Positions 45,042-54,466 of a DNA stretch of 64,000 bases are shown in pieces (position 1 is the first letter of the stretch; each line of letters begins with the position of its first letter). The DNA comes from an uncultured Microbulbifer sp. (GTDB taxonomy: Bacteria; Pseudomonadota; Gammaproteobacteria; Pseudomonadales; Cellvibrionaceae), in NCBI RefSeq assembly GCF_947489355.1, contig NZ_CANLDD010000004.1, forward strand, positions 62,001-126,000, given 5' to 3'. The position numbers were made by a program, and so were the translations under genes. The notes beneath the pieces were generated by a model. That model was given only the letters and a program-made list of their open reading frames with translations. It was not told where the DNA came from and searched no databases.

Positions 45042-45074
45042 GATCCGGACGTGCGGAACTACCGCATCCGGCTC
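45042..45074 (-). ncRNA. Group II intron domain V remnant
   Basis: On the minus strand GAGCCGGATGCGG, a 5-base loop and the pairing CCGCACGTCCGGATC form the ~33-nt hairpin expected for domain V: the conserved AGC near the 5' base, a 2-base bulge (AC) in the 3' strand and a short terminal loop. A domain VI-like stem (GGTAG...CTACC, about 45001-45032) follows. It is the 3' end of an intron whose maturase fragment lies just upstream at 45110-45343. Confidence 0.65.
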
Positions 45075-45109
45075 TTCAGTAATATAATCGCTCGCGTAAA
45101 GCACAAACC

Positions 45110-45343
45110 CTAATACCAGTCCACAAGTATACTGCGTTTGTATACCCGAGGTGCCTTTAGCCTAAAATATCCCAGCATTTCCTTTAAATCATTCCAGTTA
45201 TAACTCTTGCGATGACTTCGTTGGTTGAGCCATTTGTGTATGCTGTGTAGTACATAGCGGTACAAACGGGACAAGCTTCGACTGTTATCTGGCAGACCGA
45301 AGTAGTTCTGGAAGCCCTGCAACTTGCGCTTCAGGACGGGTAG
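45110..45343 (-). pseudogene. C-terminal fragment of a group II intron reverse transcriptase/maturase
   Basis: The frame reads LPVLKRKLQGFQNYFGLPDN, SRSLSRLYRYVLHSIHKWLNQ and RSHRKSYNWNDLKEMLGYF, matching the maturase-X end of group II intron RTs (…GHxxYYGxxGN…L…F…V…W…L.RRSQRKxxxW…). The frame is closed by stops above about 45345, and no RT domain is present. The domain V hairpin follows at 45074, in the correct order and strand. The IS256-family element begins about 60 bp upstream, so the intron was cut by that insertion or by an associated deletion. Confidence 0.72.
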
Positions 45344-45406
45344 CCAAATTCACTATGCCACTACAGGGAAACCTAGCGGTGATAGTGCAGAAGTCAGAGT
45401 TATAAC

Positions 45407-46754
45407 CAATTCTGGTGTTTGAAAGAAAGCGGCGTATCTGGTTGATTTGTTGTCGCCAAACAGTCAACCAACCAGGAATACGCTGCTATGGATAAGAATA
45501 CCGTTGTTGAGTTTGCAGGTCGACAGGAGACAGTAGATCCGCTAACTGAGCTATTACGTCGAGGGGCACGAGAGCTGCTTCAGAAAGCAGTGGAGGCAGA
45601 GCTGTCGACCTTCATGGAGGAGTTTCAAAACCGCCGCCTGGATGATGGCCGAGCGGCTGTAGTCCGCAATGGATACCTGCCAGAGCGTGATATACAGACC
45701 GGAATTGGCCCGGTGAAAGTGCCGAAGGTCCGGAGCAAGGACGGTAAGCCAGTAACCTTCCGCTCAGCTTTGGTGCCGCCATACGTGCGCAAGATCCGCT
45801 CGCTGGAGGCGGCGCTGCCGTGGTTATACTTGAAGGGCGTTTCAACTGGTGAGATGGAGGAGGCCCTGTCGATACTGGTTGGCCCGGAAGCGAAGGACCT
45901 ATCAGCCAGCACAGTGGTTCGCTTGAAGGGGCAGTGGAAGAATGAATACGATACCTGGCGAACCAAGCGACTTGATAAAGATCGCTGGGTGTACATCTGG
46001 GCAGACGGCATATACAGCGGCCTGCGCTCGGAAGAAAGCAAGCTCTGTGCGCTGGTTGTCATTGGCGTAAACGAGTGTGGAGAAAAGCACTTTCTGGCAA
46101 TTGAAGATGGGAAACGCGAATCGACGCTGAGCTGGAAAGGTGTGCTGGGAAAGCTGAAGGAGCACGGCATGAACACTCCGGAGCTGGCGATTGGCGATGG
46201 TGCCATGGGGTTCTGAACGGGGCTGGAAGAGACCTACCCGAAGACGCGCCAGCAGCGTTGCTGGGTACACAAGACGGCCAATGTGCTCAACAAGCTGCCC
46301 AAGTCGTGCCAGCCGAAAGTCAAGCGCTTCCTACACGACATCTGGCAGGCTGAGACAAGGACCGATGCGGAGAAGGCATTCGACACTTTCGTCAAGACGT
46401 ACGAAGCCAAATACCCGAAAGTTGCCGAGTGCCTGTTAAAAGACCATGAGGAGCTGATGAGCTTCTACGGCTTCCCGGCAAAACACTGGCAGAGCATCCG
46501 GACAACGAACCCGATCGAGTCGACGTTCGGAACGATACGACATAGGACGAAGCGCTCTAAAGGCTGTCTGTCGAGAGAGGGAATGCTGCACATGCTGTTC
46601 AAGCTGGGAATGTGTGCAGAGGGAAAATGGAGAAAACTCCGGGGCTTTGACTACCTGGCCAAGGTCATCATCGGGGTGGAATTCAAGGATGGAGAGGAGG
46701 TGCCAACAGCCGACCAGAGCGCTGCTTGATCAGGCTTGTTGAACACCAGAATTG
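45407..46754 (+). mobile_element. IS256-family insertion sequence
   Basis: Bounded by 13-bp perfect inverted repeats: CAATTCTGGTGTT at 45407-45419 and its complement AACACCAGAATTG at 46742-46754. It encloses one transposase gene and is about 1.35 kb long, typical for the family. The flanks (GTTATAAC on the left, ACAATAAC on the right) are similar but not an exact target duplication. Confidence 0.8.
45488..46729 (+). pseudogene. IS256-family (Mutator-type) transposase with an in-frame TGA
   Basis: 413 codons if the stop is ignored. DDE residues are in YIWADGIYSGLR, LAIGDGAMGF and NPIESTFGTIRHRT. After GDGAMGF, TGA stands at 46214-46216, and the same frame goes on as TGLEETYPKTRQQRCWVHKTAN; relatives usually have Trp at this point (GAMGFW), so TGG to TGA is the simplest change. 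The rest of the protein is intact to the stop at 46727. The truncated product lacks the catalytic Glu, so the element cannot move by itself. Confidence 0.85.
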
Positions 46755-47214
46755 ACAATAACTCTAGTCAGCAGAGGGCATAGTACCTGGCAGGGAGCCG
46801 GAGAGGGGGAAGGCCCGAATATTAAACAAAGAATGAAACATCACTACCTTATGAGGGTAAAGCCGGCAAATGCCGGCGTGCCGGGGATTGCAACGGGTAC
46901 ATCACCTTTCCCGACCCGAAGCAATCTCAACAATCAGATAGGTCGCCGACCATTCAGAATTCAGGTTGCCCGCTCCCTACCCAGGCATACTTTGTCCCGC
47001 GGACATGACCGGCAGATGACATCCGCATAAAGGTTTTGTGAAGCCATCCACCAATCTGCCTGCCCGTTTGCGGCGGCGCATACCCCCACCAGCCACCACA
47101 ACCCGTCTGCCTCCACCCCCTTGGGGAGGGAGGTCGGCGGGGCAAAACTGGGCTTCAATGCCTTGCTGGGAGAAACGCAAACCCCCTGCCTATAACAATA
47201 AATGAGGCCAGATC
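46755..47214. other. Gene-free stretch between IS256 and pullulanase
   Basis: 460 bp without a convincing ORF. A 7-bp perfect inverted repeat, GCCGGCA-AA-TGCCGGC, lies at 46862-46877 with no T-run. Base composition changes here from the mixed accessory region to the GC-rich core. The last 100 bp should hold the pulA promoter, but I cannot point to a clear -35/-10 pair. Confidence 0.5.
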
Positions 47215-50200
47215 ATGCCAATAGTAAAAACCGCCAGCCCCTTTTATCAGGCGCTCCTGCTGGGCGCTCTGCTCTGTTGCACCCAATGGCCCTCCCGGGC
47301 GTCGGACACGCCGGCACCGGTGGCAGTGAACATTCCCGGCAGCCTGCAAAGCCAGCTCGGCTGCAGCGACAACTGGCAACCGGACTGCGCCGCCACCGGG
47401 CTCCATTACGACAGCGAAGACGACAAGTGGCAGGGCCACTTTTTTGTCCCGGCCGGAAACTGGGAGTACAAAGCCGCCCTCAACAACAACTGGGACGAAA
47501 ACTACGGCCAGGGCGCCCAGCGCAATGGAGCCAATATTCCTCTCGATCTGGGCGAAGCCCGCGAGGTCAAATTTATTTACGACCACGAGAGCCACTGGAT
47601 CAGCGACGACGCAAACCAGTTTATCGCCACGGTAGCCGGTAACTTCCAGAACCTGCTCGGCTGTGCCGGCGACTGGCAGCCCGGTTGCCTGCGCACCTGG
47701 ATGCAGGACGCCGACAACGACGGTATCTACACCTTTGTGACCTCGGGGCTGCCCGCCGGTACCTATGCGTTCAAGGTGGCCCTGCATGAGGGCTGGGACG
47801 AAAGCTACGGCAACGACGGCGACAATATTGCCTTTACCGTGGGCGCCGACAACGACGAACTCTATTTTGCCTTCGACGCCGCCAGCAAACAGGTCAGCGT
47901 GCGCAGCGATGGTTTCGCCAAGGGTGATCTCAGCCGCGACAGGGCTCACTGGGTGGACACCAACACCTTTGCCTGGGATATTCAAGCGCGACAAGGCGAC
48001 ACATTCCAACTGCACTACAGCCATTCCGCCGGGCTGGCGCTGACTGCCGATGGTATCGTTTCAGACGGCGCAATCCCCCTCACACCCGCCGACGGACTGC
48101 CCCAGGGCGCGCGCGAAAAATTCCCGCACCTGGCCGGCTTTCACGCGCTGCAACTGCCCGGCGGGGTCTCACTGGAAGCCCTGGTTACCGGGCAGCTGGC
48201 CGTTGCGGTCTACGACCGCGAAGGCAGGCTGCGCGATGCCACCGGCGTACAGATGGCCGGCGCCCTGGACGCGCGCTTTTACTACGATGGCGCGCTGGGT
48301 GCCCGCGTGGAGGCGGATCATATCCAACTGGACCTATGGGCACCCACTGCGCGCTCGGTAAAGCTGCACCTGTTCCGGGATTCTGCCGGTGACAGCGCCG
48401 ATCTGGTGCTCCCCATGCACCGCAATACCGCCACGGGGGTCTGGTCGGCATCTATCGACAAACAGTGGGACCGGGGGTTTTACCTCTATGAGGTGGAGGT
48501 TTACTCCTATTTCAGCCGCAGGATCGAAACCAACCTGGTGACCGACCCCTATTCCCTGAGCCTCTCTATCAACAGCGGCAAGAGCCAGATCGTCAACCTC
48601 AATGATCGCGACCTGAAACCCTGGGGCTGGGAGCGGTTGCGCAAGCCGGCACTGGCACAGCCGGAAGATATCAGCATATACGAGCTGCATGTACGGGATT
48701 TCAGTATTCATGATGAAACGGTGCCTGAAGCTGCGCGCGGCACTTTCCGGGCCTTTACCCGGCGCCACAGCCAGGGCATGCGCCACCTTGCCGCACTGGC
48801 CCGCGCCGGGCTCACCCATGTACACCTGCTGCCGGCTTTTGACTTTGCCACAGTCAATGAAGACCGCGGGCAACAGCAGCAGACGCCCGACCTGTCCCTC
48901 TACGCACCGGACAGCAGCGCACAGCAGGCCGCAGTGCACGCCGTTCGCGATACCGACGGTTTTAACTGGGGATATGATCCGCTGCACTTTACCGTGCCGG
49001 AGGGCAGCTACAGTACAAACCCGGACGGCGCTGCGCGTATCCTCGAATTCCGCCAGATGGTACAGGCACTGTCCCGCACCGGCCTGCGCCTAGTGATGGA
49101 TGTGGTCTACAACCACACCAGTGCCTACGGGCAGTACGCGCATTCGGTACTCGACAAGATCGTGCCCGGCTATTACCACCGCCGCACCCTGGAGGGCGAT
49201 GTGGCAATGAGCAGCTGCTGTGCCAATACCGCCACTGAGCACGGCATGATGGAAAAGCTGATGATCGATTCCCTGCGCACCTGGGCCAGGGCCTACAAAG
49301 TGGACAGCTTCCGCTTCGACCTGATGGGCCATCACAGCCTGGACAATATGCTCAAGGCCCAGGCGGCGCTGCAATCCCTGACCCTGCAGGCCGATGGTGT
49401 AGATGGCCGCACTCTCTACCTCTACGGCGAGGGCTGGAATTTCGGCGAGGTTGCCAACGACGCCCGCTTCCTGCAGGCACGCCAGGCCAATATGGCGGGC
49501 ACGGGGGTGGGCACCTTCAACGACCGTCTGCGGGATGCCGTGCGCGGTGGCAATCCCTTCGGCGGCTATGTAGAGCAGGGCTTTGGTACCGGCCTGTTCA
49601 CCGATAGCAACGGCAAGTTCGAAAGTGGGGATGAACGCACCACCCTGCTGACCCTGGCGGACAAGGTGCGGGTTTCCCTGGCCGGTAATCTGGCAAATTA
49701 CCTCTTTGAGGATGCCACCGGCGCCCTGATCACCGGCAGCGAGCTGGTCTACAACGGCCAGCCCACGGGCTACACCGCCGATCCACAGGAATCCATCCAC
49801 TATATTTCCGCCCACGACAACGAGACACTGTTTGACGGCGTGCAGATCAAGGCCAGTGAGGGCGCCGGCCTGCGCGAACGGGTGCGCATGCAGGCATTCA
49901 GCAACTCGCTGGTACTCTTCGCCCAGGGGATACCGTTTATCCACGCGGGCCAGGATTTCCTGCGCTCCAAGTCCACGGATCGCGACAGCTACAACGCCGG
50001 CGATTGGTTCAATGCGCTGGATTTCAGCCTGGCCACCGACAATTGGGGTGCCGGGCTGCCGATGGCGGACAAGAACGAGGACAAATGGCCCCTGATGCAG
50101 CCGCTGCTGGCCAATCCCGCGTTGGCGCCCAAGCGTCGCCACCGCCGGTGGAGCAGTGCCCTGTTCCGCGAGCAGCTGGCGATCCGCAACAGCTCACCGC

Positions 50201-50538
50201 TGTTCCGCCTGCCTGATGCGGCGGCGGTGGCAGCGCATGTACATTTCCTGAATACCGGCCCGGACCAGATACCGGGCCTGATTGTAATGGCACTGTCCGA
50301 TGCTGAGGGCAGCTTTGACCCGCGCTTTGAACGCATTGTGGTGCTGTTTAACGGCGATGATGACACGGTGGCATTTGCCAGCGACACGCTGCGCGGCCTG
50401 CCCCTGCGCCCACATCCGCGCCAACGCCGCTCGGTGGACCCGCGCCTGCAACGGGCAAGCTTCAACCGGCGGAACGGCAGCTTTACCCTGCTCGGGCGCA
50501 CCACAGCGGTATTTGTACAGCCGCGCCGGGCTTATTGA
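47215..50538 (+). CDS. pulA: Secreted type I pullulanase (GH13)
   Basis: 1107 residues. Signal peptide 1-30 (ALLLGALLCCTQWPSRASD; the Cys pair makes a lipoprotein form possible but the lipobox is poor). Two X25-like repeats follow (NIPGSLQSQLGCSDNWQPDC near 40; ATVAGNFQNLLGCAGDWQPGC near 141), then an N-terminal domain, CBM48 (LDLWAPTARSVKLHLF near 373) and the GH13 barrel: FNWGYDPLHF near 584, DVVYNHTSAYG near 630, FRFDLMGHHS (nucleophile Asp) near 702, YGEGWNFGEV (acid/base Glu) near 739 and ISAHDNETLFD near 866. It cleaves alpha-1,6 links in pullulan and branched starch outside the cytoplasm. It is monocistronic, ended by the terminator at 50561. Confidence 0.93.
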   Translation: MPIVKTASPFYQALLLGALLCCTQWPSRASDTPAPVAVNIPGSLQSQLGCSDNWQPDCAATGLHYDSEDDKWQGHFFVPAGNWEYKAALNNNWDENYGQGAQRNGANIPLDLGEAREVKFIYDHESHWISDDANQFIATVAGNFQNLLGCAGDWQPGCLRTWMQDADNDGIYTFVTSGLPAGTYAFKVALHEGWDESYGNDGDNIAFTVGADNDELYFAFDAASKQVSVRSDGFAKGDLSRDRAHWVDTNTFAWDIQARQGDTFQLHYSHSAGLALTADGIVSDGAIPLTPADGLPQGAREKFPHLAGFHALQLPGGVSLEALVTGQLAVAVYDREGRLRDATGVQMAGALDARFYYDGALGARVEADHIQLDLWAPTARSVKLHLFRDSAGDSADLVLPMHRNTATGVWSASIDKQWDRGFYLYEVEVYSYFSRRIETNLVTDPYSLSLSINSGKSQIVNLNDRDLKPWGWERLRKPALAQPEDISIYELHVRDFSIHDETVPEAARGTFRAFTRRHSQGMRHLAALARAGLTHVHLLPAFDFATVNEDRGQQQQTPDLSLYAPDSSAQQAAVHAVRDTDGFNWGYDPLHFTVPEGSYSTNPDGAARILEFRQMVQALSRTGLRLVMDVVYNHTSAYGQYAHSVLDKIVPGYYHRRTLEGDVAMSSCCANTATEHGMMEKLMIDSLRTWARAYKVDSFRFDLMGHHSLDNMLKAQAALQSLTLQADGVDGRTLYLYGEGWNFGEVANDARFLQARQANMAGTGVGTFNDRLRDAVRGGNPFGGYVEQGFGTGLFTDSNGKFESGDERTTLLTLADKVRVSLAGNLANYLFEDATGALITGSELVYNGQPTGYTADPQESIHYISAHDNETLFDGVQIKASEGAGLRERVRMQAFSNSLVLFAQGIPFIHAGQDFLRSKSTDRDSYNAGDWFNALDFSLATDNWGAGLPMADKNEDKWPLMQPLLANPALAPKRRHRRWSSALFREQLAIRNSSPLFRLPDAAAVAAHVHFLNTGPDQIPGLIVMALSDAEGSFDPRFERIVVLFNGDDDTVAFASDTLRGLPLRPHPRQRRSVDPRLQRASFNRRNGSFTLLGRTTAVFVQPRRAY

Positions 50539-50560
50539 ACCCATCGCAGGAAGCAAAAAT

Positions 50561-50590
50561 AAAAAGGCCGGATACTTCCGGCCTTTTTTA
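50561..50590. terminator. Bidirectional terminator between pulA and ribA
   Basis: A-run, GGCCGGA, loop TACT, TCCGGCC, then six T. The 7-bp GC-rich stem flanked by A5 and T6 ends pulA (+) and can also end ribA (-). Confidence 0.9.
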
Positions 50591-50621
50591 TTGGAATGGC
50601 AGGGGCACAAAAGAGCGGAGA

Positions 50622-51236
50622 TTATGGCTCCCCGTCCTCTTCCTCTCCACTTTCAATCAGATGCCCCAGCTTGCCTTTCTTGGTGGAGAGGTATTTGGCA
50701 TTGTGCGGGTTGCGCCCAGACTGGTGTGGCAGGCGCTCGGTCACTTCGATGCCCAGATCCTGCAAGGCCTTTACCTTGCGCGGGTTGTTGGTCATCAGGC
50801 GAATGGCATGGATACCCAGATGCGCAATCATCCCCTTGAGGAGGGAATAATCGCGCATATCCGCACCGAAGCCGAGCCTTTCATTGGCCTCTACAGTATC
50901 TGCCCCACAGTCCTGCAGGTGATAGGCGCGAATCTTGTTCAGCAGGCCGATGCCGCGACCCTCCTGGCGCAGGTAAAAAATGGCCCCGCGCCCCTCCATG
51001 GCAATGCGGTGCATGGCGTGTTGTAACTGGGCACCGCAGTCACAGCGCAGAGAGAAGAGCGCATCGCCGGTCAGACATTCTGAGTGAATGCGGGCGAGCA
51101 GCGGTGTATCGGTATTGAAGTCGCCCATGGTGAGTACCAGGTGCTCCTTGCCGGTACCCAGCTCCTCAAAGCCGTGCATCTCAAACATACCCCAGGAGGT
51201 GGGCAGCTTTGAGGATTCCACATATCGAATAGCCAA
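50622..51236 (-). CDS. ribA: GTP cyclohydrolase II
   Basis: 204 residues. First committed step of riboflavin synthesis from GTP. Zinc-binding motif [20 protein letters not shown] with three Cys at about 54-67; catalytic segment [19 protein letters not shown] near 87; [18 protein letters not shown] near 147; tail [14 protein letters not shown]. This complete enzyme matters because the RibA-like half of the nearby ribBA is degenerate. It begins 17 bp after the retropepsin-like gene. Confidence 0.94.
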   Translation of the reverse strand: MAIRYVESSKLPTSWGMFEMHGFEELGTGKEHLVLTMGDFNTDTPLLARIHSECLTGDALFSLRCDCGAQLQHAMHRIAMEGRGAIFYLRQEGRGIGLLNKIRAYHLQDCGADTVEANERLGFGADMRDYSLLKGMIAHLGIHAIRLMTNNPRKVKALQDLGIEVTERLPHQSGRNPHNAKYLSTKKGKLGHLIESGEEEDGEP

Positions 51237-51253
51237 CGTTATACCTCTTCTAT

Positions 51254-51889
51254 TCAGTTGCGTGCGCGCAGTATCAGCACACCATCCTGCTGCTTCATAT
51301 CCACCCGGGCGAGAAAGGTGTTTCCCAACAGCACGATACGGGGAAAGTCCCCAGCGTGCACAGTGGCTTCCACATTGTGCAGTTTAATGCCACCAATGGT
51401 CACACTGCTGAGAGTCACCAAGTACGCCCGTGTCATACCATTGGCAGTTGAAACCGCGATTTCCTCCGCACCTTCAAGATTGAGGCCGAGGCGGCGCGCA
51501 GTGGGATAGTTGAAGGCAATGCTGGTTGCGCCGGTGTCTACCAGCATGGGCACGCGCAAGCCATTCACCCAGGCTTCGGTGCTGTAGTGGCCGCGCCTGT
51601 CGGCCATAAGGCGCACCTCGGCCTTTTCGGCCTGCACATAGCGGGTGGCAACCGGTGCATCCAGGGTGAGCTTTCGCTCGCGCCCGGCGACACGGATGCG
51701 GGCATGGCTGGTGGTGGCCTCCAGCAGTTCGACCCCTTCCGGGGAGCTTTCCCCCCTGCTGAGAATACGCTGGCGACCATCAATTTCCAGCAGGGCGCTG
51801 TCGCCAAAAAGCCCCTTGAGCTGCACCTGCTGGGCACCGGCGGCAGTGGCAATCAGCAGCCCCAGCAGTACACACAGTCGTTTTCCCAT
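51254..51889 (-). CDS. Retropepsin-like aspartic protease family protein (TIGR02281-like)
   Basis: 211 residues with a signal peptide ([18 protein letters not shown]). The C-terminal ~120 residues form a single-lobe aspartic protease unit: [14 protein letters not shown] carries the DTG active-site triad (near 117), and [22 protein letters not shown] is the matching late segment. Such periplasmic or membrane-linked proteins are widespread in proteobacteria with unknown substrates. The gene lies 17 bp after pgpA on the same strand and before ribA. Confidence 0.82.
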   Translation of the reverse strand: MGKRLCVLLGLLIATAAGAQQVQLKGLFGDSALLEIDGRQRILSRGESSPEGVELLEATTSHARIRVAGRERKLTLDAPVATRYVQAEKAEVRLMADRRGHYSTEAWVNGLRVPMLVDTGATSIAFNYPTARRLGLNLEGAEEIAVSTANGMTRAYLVTLSSVTIGGIKLHNVEATVHAGDFPRIVLLGNTFLARVDMKQQDGVLILRARN

Positions 51890-51906
51890 CGATAGTCCCT
51901 ATCCGT

Positions 51907-52395
51907 TTACACACCTACCAGCCATGCGGTCACCTGCACTACCAGCCCCGCGTAAATGGCGGCCAGTATATCGTCGAGCATAATTCCGATGCCACCCTGT
52001 ACCTGCCTGTCCGCCCAGCGCACGGGCGCTGGCTTGGCAATATCGAACAGGCGAAACAACACAAAGCCGTACAGCGCCCACAGCCAGCCCTGGGGAGCCA
52101 GCCACATGGTGAGCCAGTAACCCACCATTTCATCCCAGACAATGCCGCCGTGGTCATGCACGCCGAGTTTCTTCGCCGCGGCGCCACACAGGTAACACCC
52201 CAGCAGTGCGGAGACCACCACAATCCCCAGGTACCCGGCCGGAGACAGCCCCTGCATCAACCACCAGAAGGGGATGGCGGCAAGGGTGCCAAAGGTGCCC
52301 GGCGCCCTGGGGGCAAGGCCGGAACCAAAACCAAAGGCCAGCAACAGAACGGGGTCGCGCAACAGCCGGGAAAAAGACGGATTCTGTATCTTCAT
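51907..52395 (-). CDS. pgpA: Phosphatidylglycerophosphatase A
   Basis: 162 residues from ATG 52395 (MKIQNPSF). Inner-membrane phosphatase making phosphatidylglycerol. Motifs: FGSGLAPRAPGTFGTL near 23, DHGGIVWDEMVGYWLTM (metal-binding acidic cluster) near 77, FRLFDIAKPAPVRWAD near 115, GIGIMLDDILAAIYAG near 137; hydrophobic spans between. The open frame runs back to 52857 through thiL-antisense-like sequence; the ATG at 52395 fits the family N-terminus. It follows thiL by 61 bp. Confidence 0.9.
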   Translation of the reverse strand: MKIQNPSFSRLLRDPVLLLAFGFGSGLAPRAPGTFGTLAAIPFWWLMQGLSPAGYLGIVVVSALLGCYLCGAAAKKLGVHDHGGIVWDEMVGYWLTMWLAPQGWLWALYGFVLFRLFDIAKPAPVRWADRQVQGGIGIMLDDILAAIYAGLVVQVTAWLVGV

Positions 52396-52456
52396 GGTGT
52401 CCAAGTCCGGTGACACTACACAGCCATAGCGGTATGGCCTGCCTGTAAAACCGCGC

Positions 52457-53404
52457 TCAAAAGTGCCGGTAACCCGTGCGGCGGACCCGCCAGCGCTTAC
52501 CGTTTTGCCAGCAGCGCACCTCGGCTTCGCCGCTGCCCAGGGTGCCGATAGCAACCGCTTCCGGCTCCAGCTTTTGCAGGGCTGAAACCCGCGCCTGGGG
52601 CACGGTAAAACACAGCTGGTAATCGTCGCCCCCGCCAGCGGCCAACGCCAGTGCACCCTTCCCCGCCAGCGCCCGCGCCAACGGCGCAATCGCCAGCCGC
52701 TCCAGATACACGTCGGCACTGACCGCGCTGGCTGTGCAGATATGGGCGAGATCCGCCAGCAGGCCGTCGGAAATATCCACTGCACTGCTGGCCAACCCGG
52801 CGATGGACGCCGCAATGGCGAATTGTGGTTCAGGGTAGTAAAAAGCCCGCTCGGCACTGCGCCGGGTTTCCCCTTCGGCTGGTCGTTCGCCCAGGATCAC
52901 CGGCAAAGCGGCGGCTGCCCCGCCCAGAGGACCACTGATATACACGGAGTCGCCGGGGCGGGCGCCGCCCCGGCACAGCGGTTTCAGGGTCTGGCCCAGT
53001 ACTTGGATGGTGATCGACAAAGGCCCCGCGGTGGTATCACCACCCACCAGGGAAATGCCAAATAGCCTGGCGGTGTTCAGCAGGCCAGCGGCGAACCGCT
53101 GCAACCAATCCGCATCACTGTGCGGCAGGGTCAGCGCCAGGGTAAACCACAGCGGGCGCGCATTCATGGCGGCCAGGTCGCTGAGATTAACCCGCAGCGC
53201 CCGCGCGGCAATAGCGGCGGGGTCTGCATCCACAGGAAAGTGCCTGCCCGCCACCAGGGTGTCTACGGAGGCGGCCAGCTGGCCCTGCGCCGGCACCTGC
53301 AACAGGGCGCAATCGTCGCCAATACCCAGTGCCACACCCTCGCCCTGCGGGGCGCTGGCGAAGTAATCGCGGATAATGTCAAACTCGCCCGGCGCGTGCT
53401 CCAT
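52457..53404 (-). CDS. thiL: Thiamine-monophosphate kinase
   Basis: 315 residues of the PurM-like fold; phosphorylates thiamine monophosphate to the diphosphate cofactor. EFDIIRDYFA start; GIGDDCALL near 27 (Mg/ATP); VSTDTL-type segment ASVDTLVAGRHFP near 43; LGFKALRVNLSD-type segment AARALRVNLSDLAAM near 66; LVGGDTTAGPLSITIQVLG near 118; AVDISDGLLADLAHIC near 207; GGGDDYQLCF near 257. It follows nusB by 15 bp in the conserved nusB-thiL-pgpA order. Confidence 0.94.
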   Translation of the reverse strand: MEHAPGEFDIIRDYFASAPQGEGVALGIGDDCALLQVPAQGQLAASVDTLVAGRHFPVDADPAAIAARALRVNLSDLAAMNARPLWFTLALTLPHSDADWLQRFAAGLLNTARLFGISLVGGDTTAGPLSITIQVLGQTLKPLCRGGARPGDSVYISGPLGGAAAALPVILGERPAEGETRRSAERAFYYPEPQFAIAASIAGLASSAVDISDGLLADLAHICTASAVSADVYLERLAIAPLARALAGKGALALAAGGGDDYQLCFTVPQARVSALQKLEPEAVAIGTLGSGEAEVRCWQNGKRWRVRRTGYRHF

Positions 53405-53419
53405 GGTGGTGACTGCGGG

Positions 53420-53863
53420 TTAAGTTTTCTTGTCCGCAGCCACTTCCGCCGCGCGCAGGGTTGCGGCAGTCCTGTCCAGAATGCCGTTGATAAATTTAAA
53501 GGCATCGGTGGGGCCGAATTTTTTTGCTAGGGCCACCGATTCGTTGATCACAACCTTGTAGGGCACATCCATGCGGTGTTGCAGTTCGTAGGCAGACATG
53601 CGCAAGAGCGCGCGGGAAACCGGATCCAGGTCTTCCACACTGCGATCCAGGTAGGGTGTAAAGGTGTCTTCCACCGTATCGAGGTTTTTCGCAACCCCGT
53701 GGAAAAGGTCGCGGAAATACGCCACATCGGTTTTACTCATATCGTTATCGGCGTGAAACTCCGCCTCGATAGTCGTGAGGCTGGCGCCGGCTATTTGCCA
53801 TTGGTAGAGCGCCTGCATGGCGTAGTGGCGCGCCTTGCGGCGAGCGGATGCAGTTACCGTCAT
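53420..53863 (-). CDS. nusB: Transcription antitermination factor NusB
   Basis: 147 residues from ATG 53863 (MTVTASARRKARHYAMQALYQWQI). Binds BoxA RNA with NusE for rRNA antitermination. Typical segments: YFRDLFHGVAKNLDTVEDTFTPY, LDRSVEDLDPVSRALLRMSAYEL, VPYKVVINESVALAKKFG, KFINGILDRTA. The frame is open to 54046, but the upstream part is not NusB-like and overlaps ribH. Start supported by GGAAAAG eight bases upstream. Confidence 0.94.
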   Translation of the reverse strand: MTVTASARRKARHYAMQALYQWQIAGASLTTIEAEFHADNDMSKTDVAYFRDLFHGVAKNLDTVEDTFTPYLDRSVEDLDPVSRALLRMSAYELQHRMDVPYKVVINESVALAKKFGPTDAFKFINGILDRTAATLRAAEVAADKKT

Positions 53864-53924
53864 TGTCTTTTCCGGTGGGTACTTCACAGGGTGGATTGGC
53901 GCCGGCCCGGCCGGCGCCGCAACA

Positions 53925-54395
53925 TTAGATCTTGCCGAGCAGTGAGACCATTTCCAGGGCGGTCTCGGCGGCCTCGCAGCCCTTGTTGCCGGCCTTGGTG
54001 CCGGAGCGCTCGATGGCCTGCTCAATGGAGTCCACGGTGAGCACACCGAATGTCACCGGAATACCGGTGTCCAGTGCCACCTGGGCCAGCCCCTTGGTGC
54101 ACTCGCCGGCAACATATTCAAAGTGCGGGGTACCGCCGCGAATCACCGCCCCCAGGGCGATCACCGCATCGAACTTTTTGCTCTGCGCCAACTTCTGCGC
54201 AATCAGCGGAAACTCAAACGCACCCGGTGCGTAGCAGATCGTGATATCCCCATCCGGGATGCCCTTGCGGCGCAGGGTATCGAGTGCGCCGTCTTTCAGA
54301 CGCTCCACCACAAAGCTGTTCCAGCGACTCACCAACAGCGCATACTGGCCACTGCTGTCGACAAAGTCCCCTTCGATCACTTGCATATTGCTCAT
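53925..54395 (-). CDS. ribH: 6,7-dimethyl-8-ribityllumazine synthase
   Basis: 156 residues from ATG 54395. Penultimate riboflavin step: condenses the ribB and ribD products. Motifs: [15 protein letters not shown] near 19, [17 protein letters not shown] near 55, [23 protein letters not shown] near 75, [20 protein letters not shown] near 109 and [15 protein letters not shown]. The active-site His is in TPHFEY. 71 bp after ribBA. Confidence 0.95.
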   Translation of the reverse strand: MSNMQVIEGDFVDSSGQYALLVSRWNSFVVERLKDGALDTLRRKGIPDGDITICYAPGAFEFPLIAQKLAQSKKFDAVIALGAVIRGGTPHFEYVAGECTKGLAQVALDTGIPVTFGVLTVDSIEQAIERSGTKAGNKGCEAAETALEMVSLLGKI

Positions 54396-54466
54396 CGTTT
54401 TCAATCCGTATCCTGGTGGTAGCACCGGCACTCACCCGCGGACCGGGCCAGTGCGCGCTGCTTGAT

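Noticed and set aside
46862..46877. GCCGGCA/TGCCGGC hairpin as terminator of the IS256 transposase
   Set aside because: No T-run and about 100 bp beyond the element; kept only as a note on the gene-free stretch.
47122..47132. GGGGAGGGAGG upstream of pulA as a MalT box
   Set aside because: Only one loose match, close to the gene and without the paired arrangement of real MalT promoters; regulation of pulA by MalT in this lineage is unsupported.
47155..48024. 289-codon minus-strand frame overlapping the pulA 5' end
   Set aside because: Low-complexity Val/Gly/Ala-rich shadow of the pulA repeats; pulA itself has clear domains.
49090..50142. 350-codon minus-strand frame opposite pulA
   Set aside because: Antisense shadow produced by third-position GC bias in pulA.
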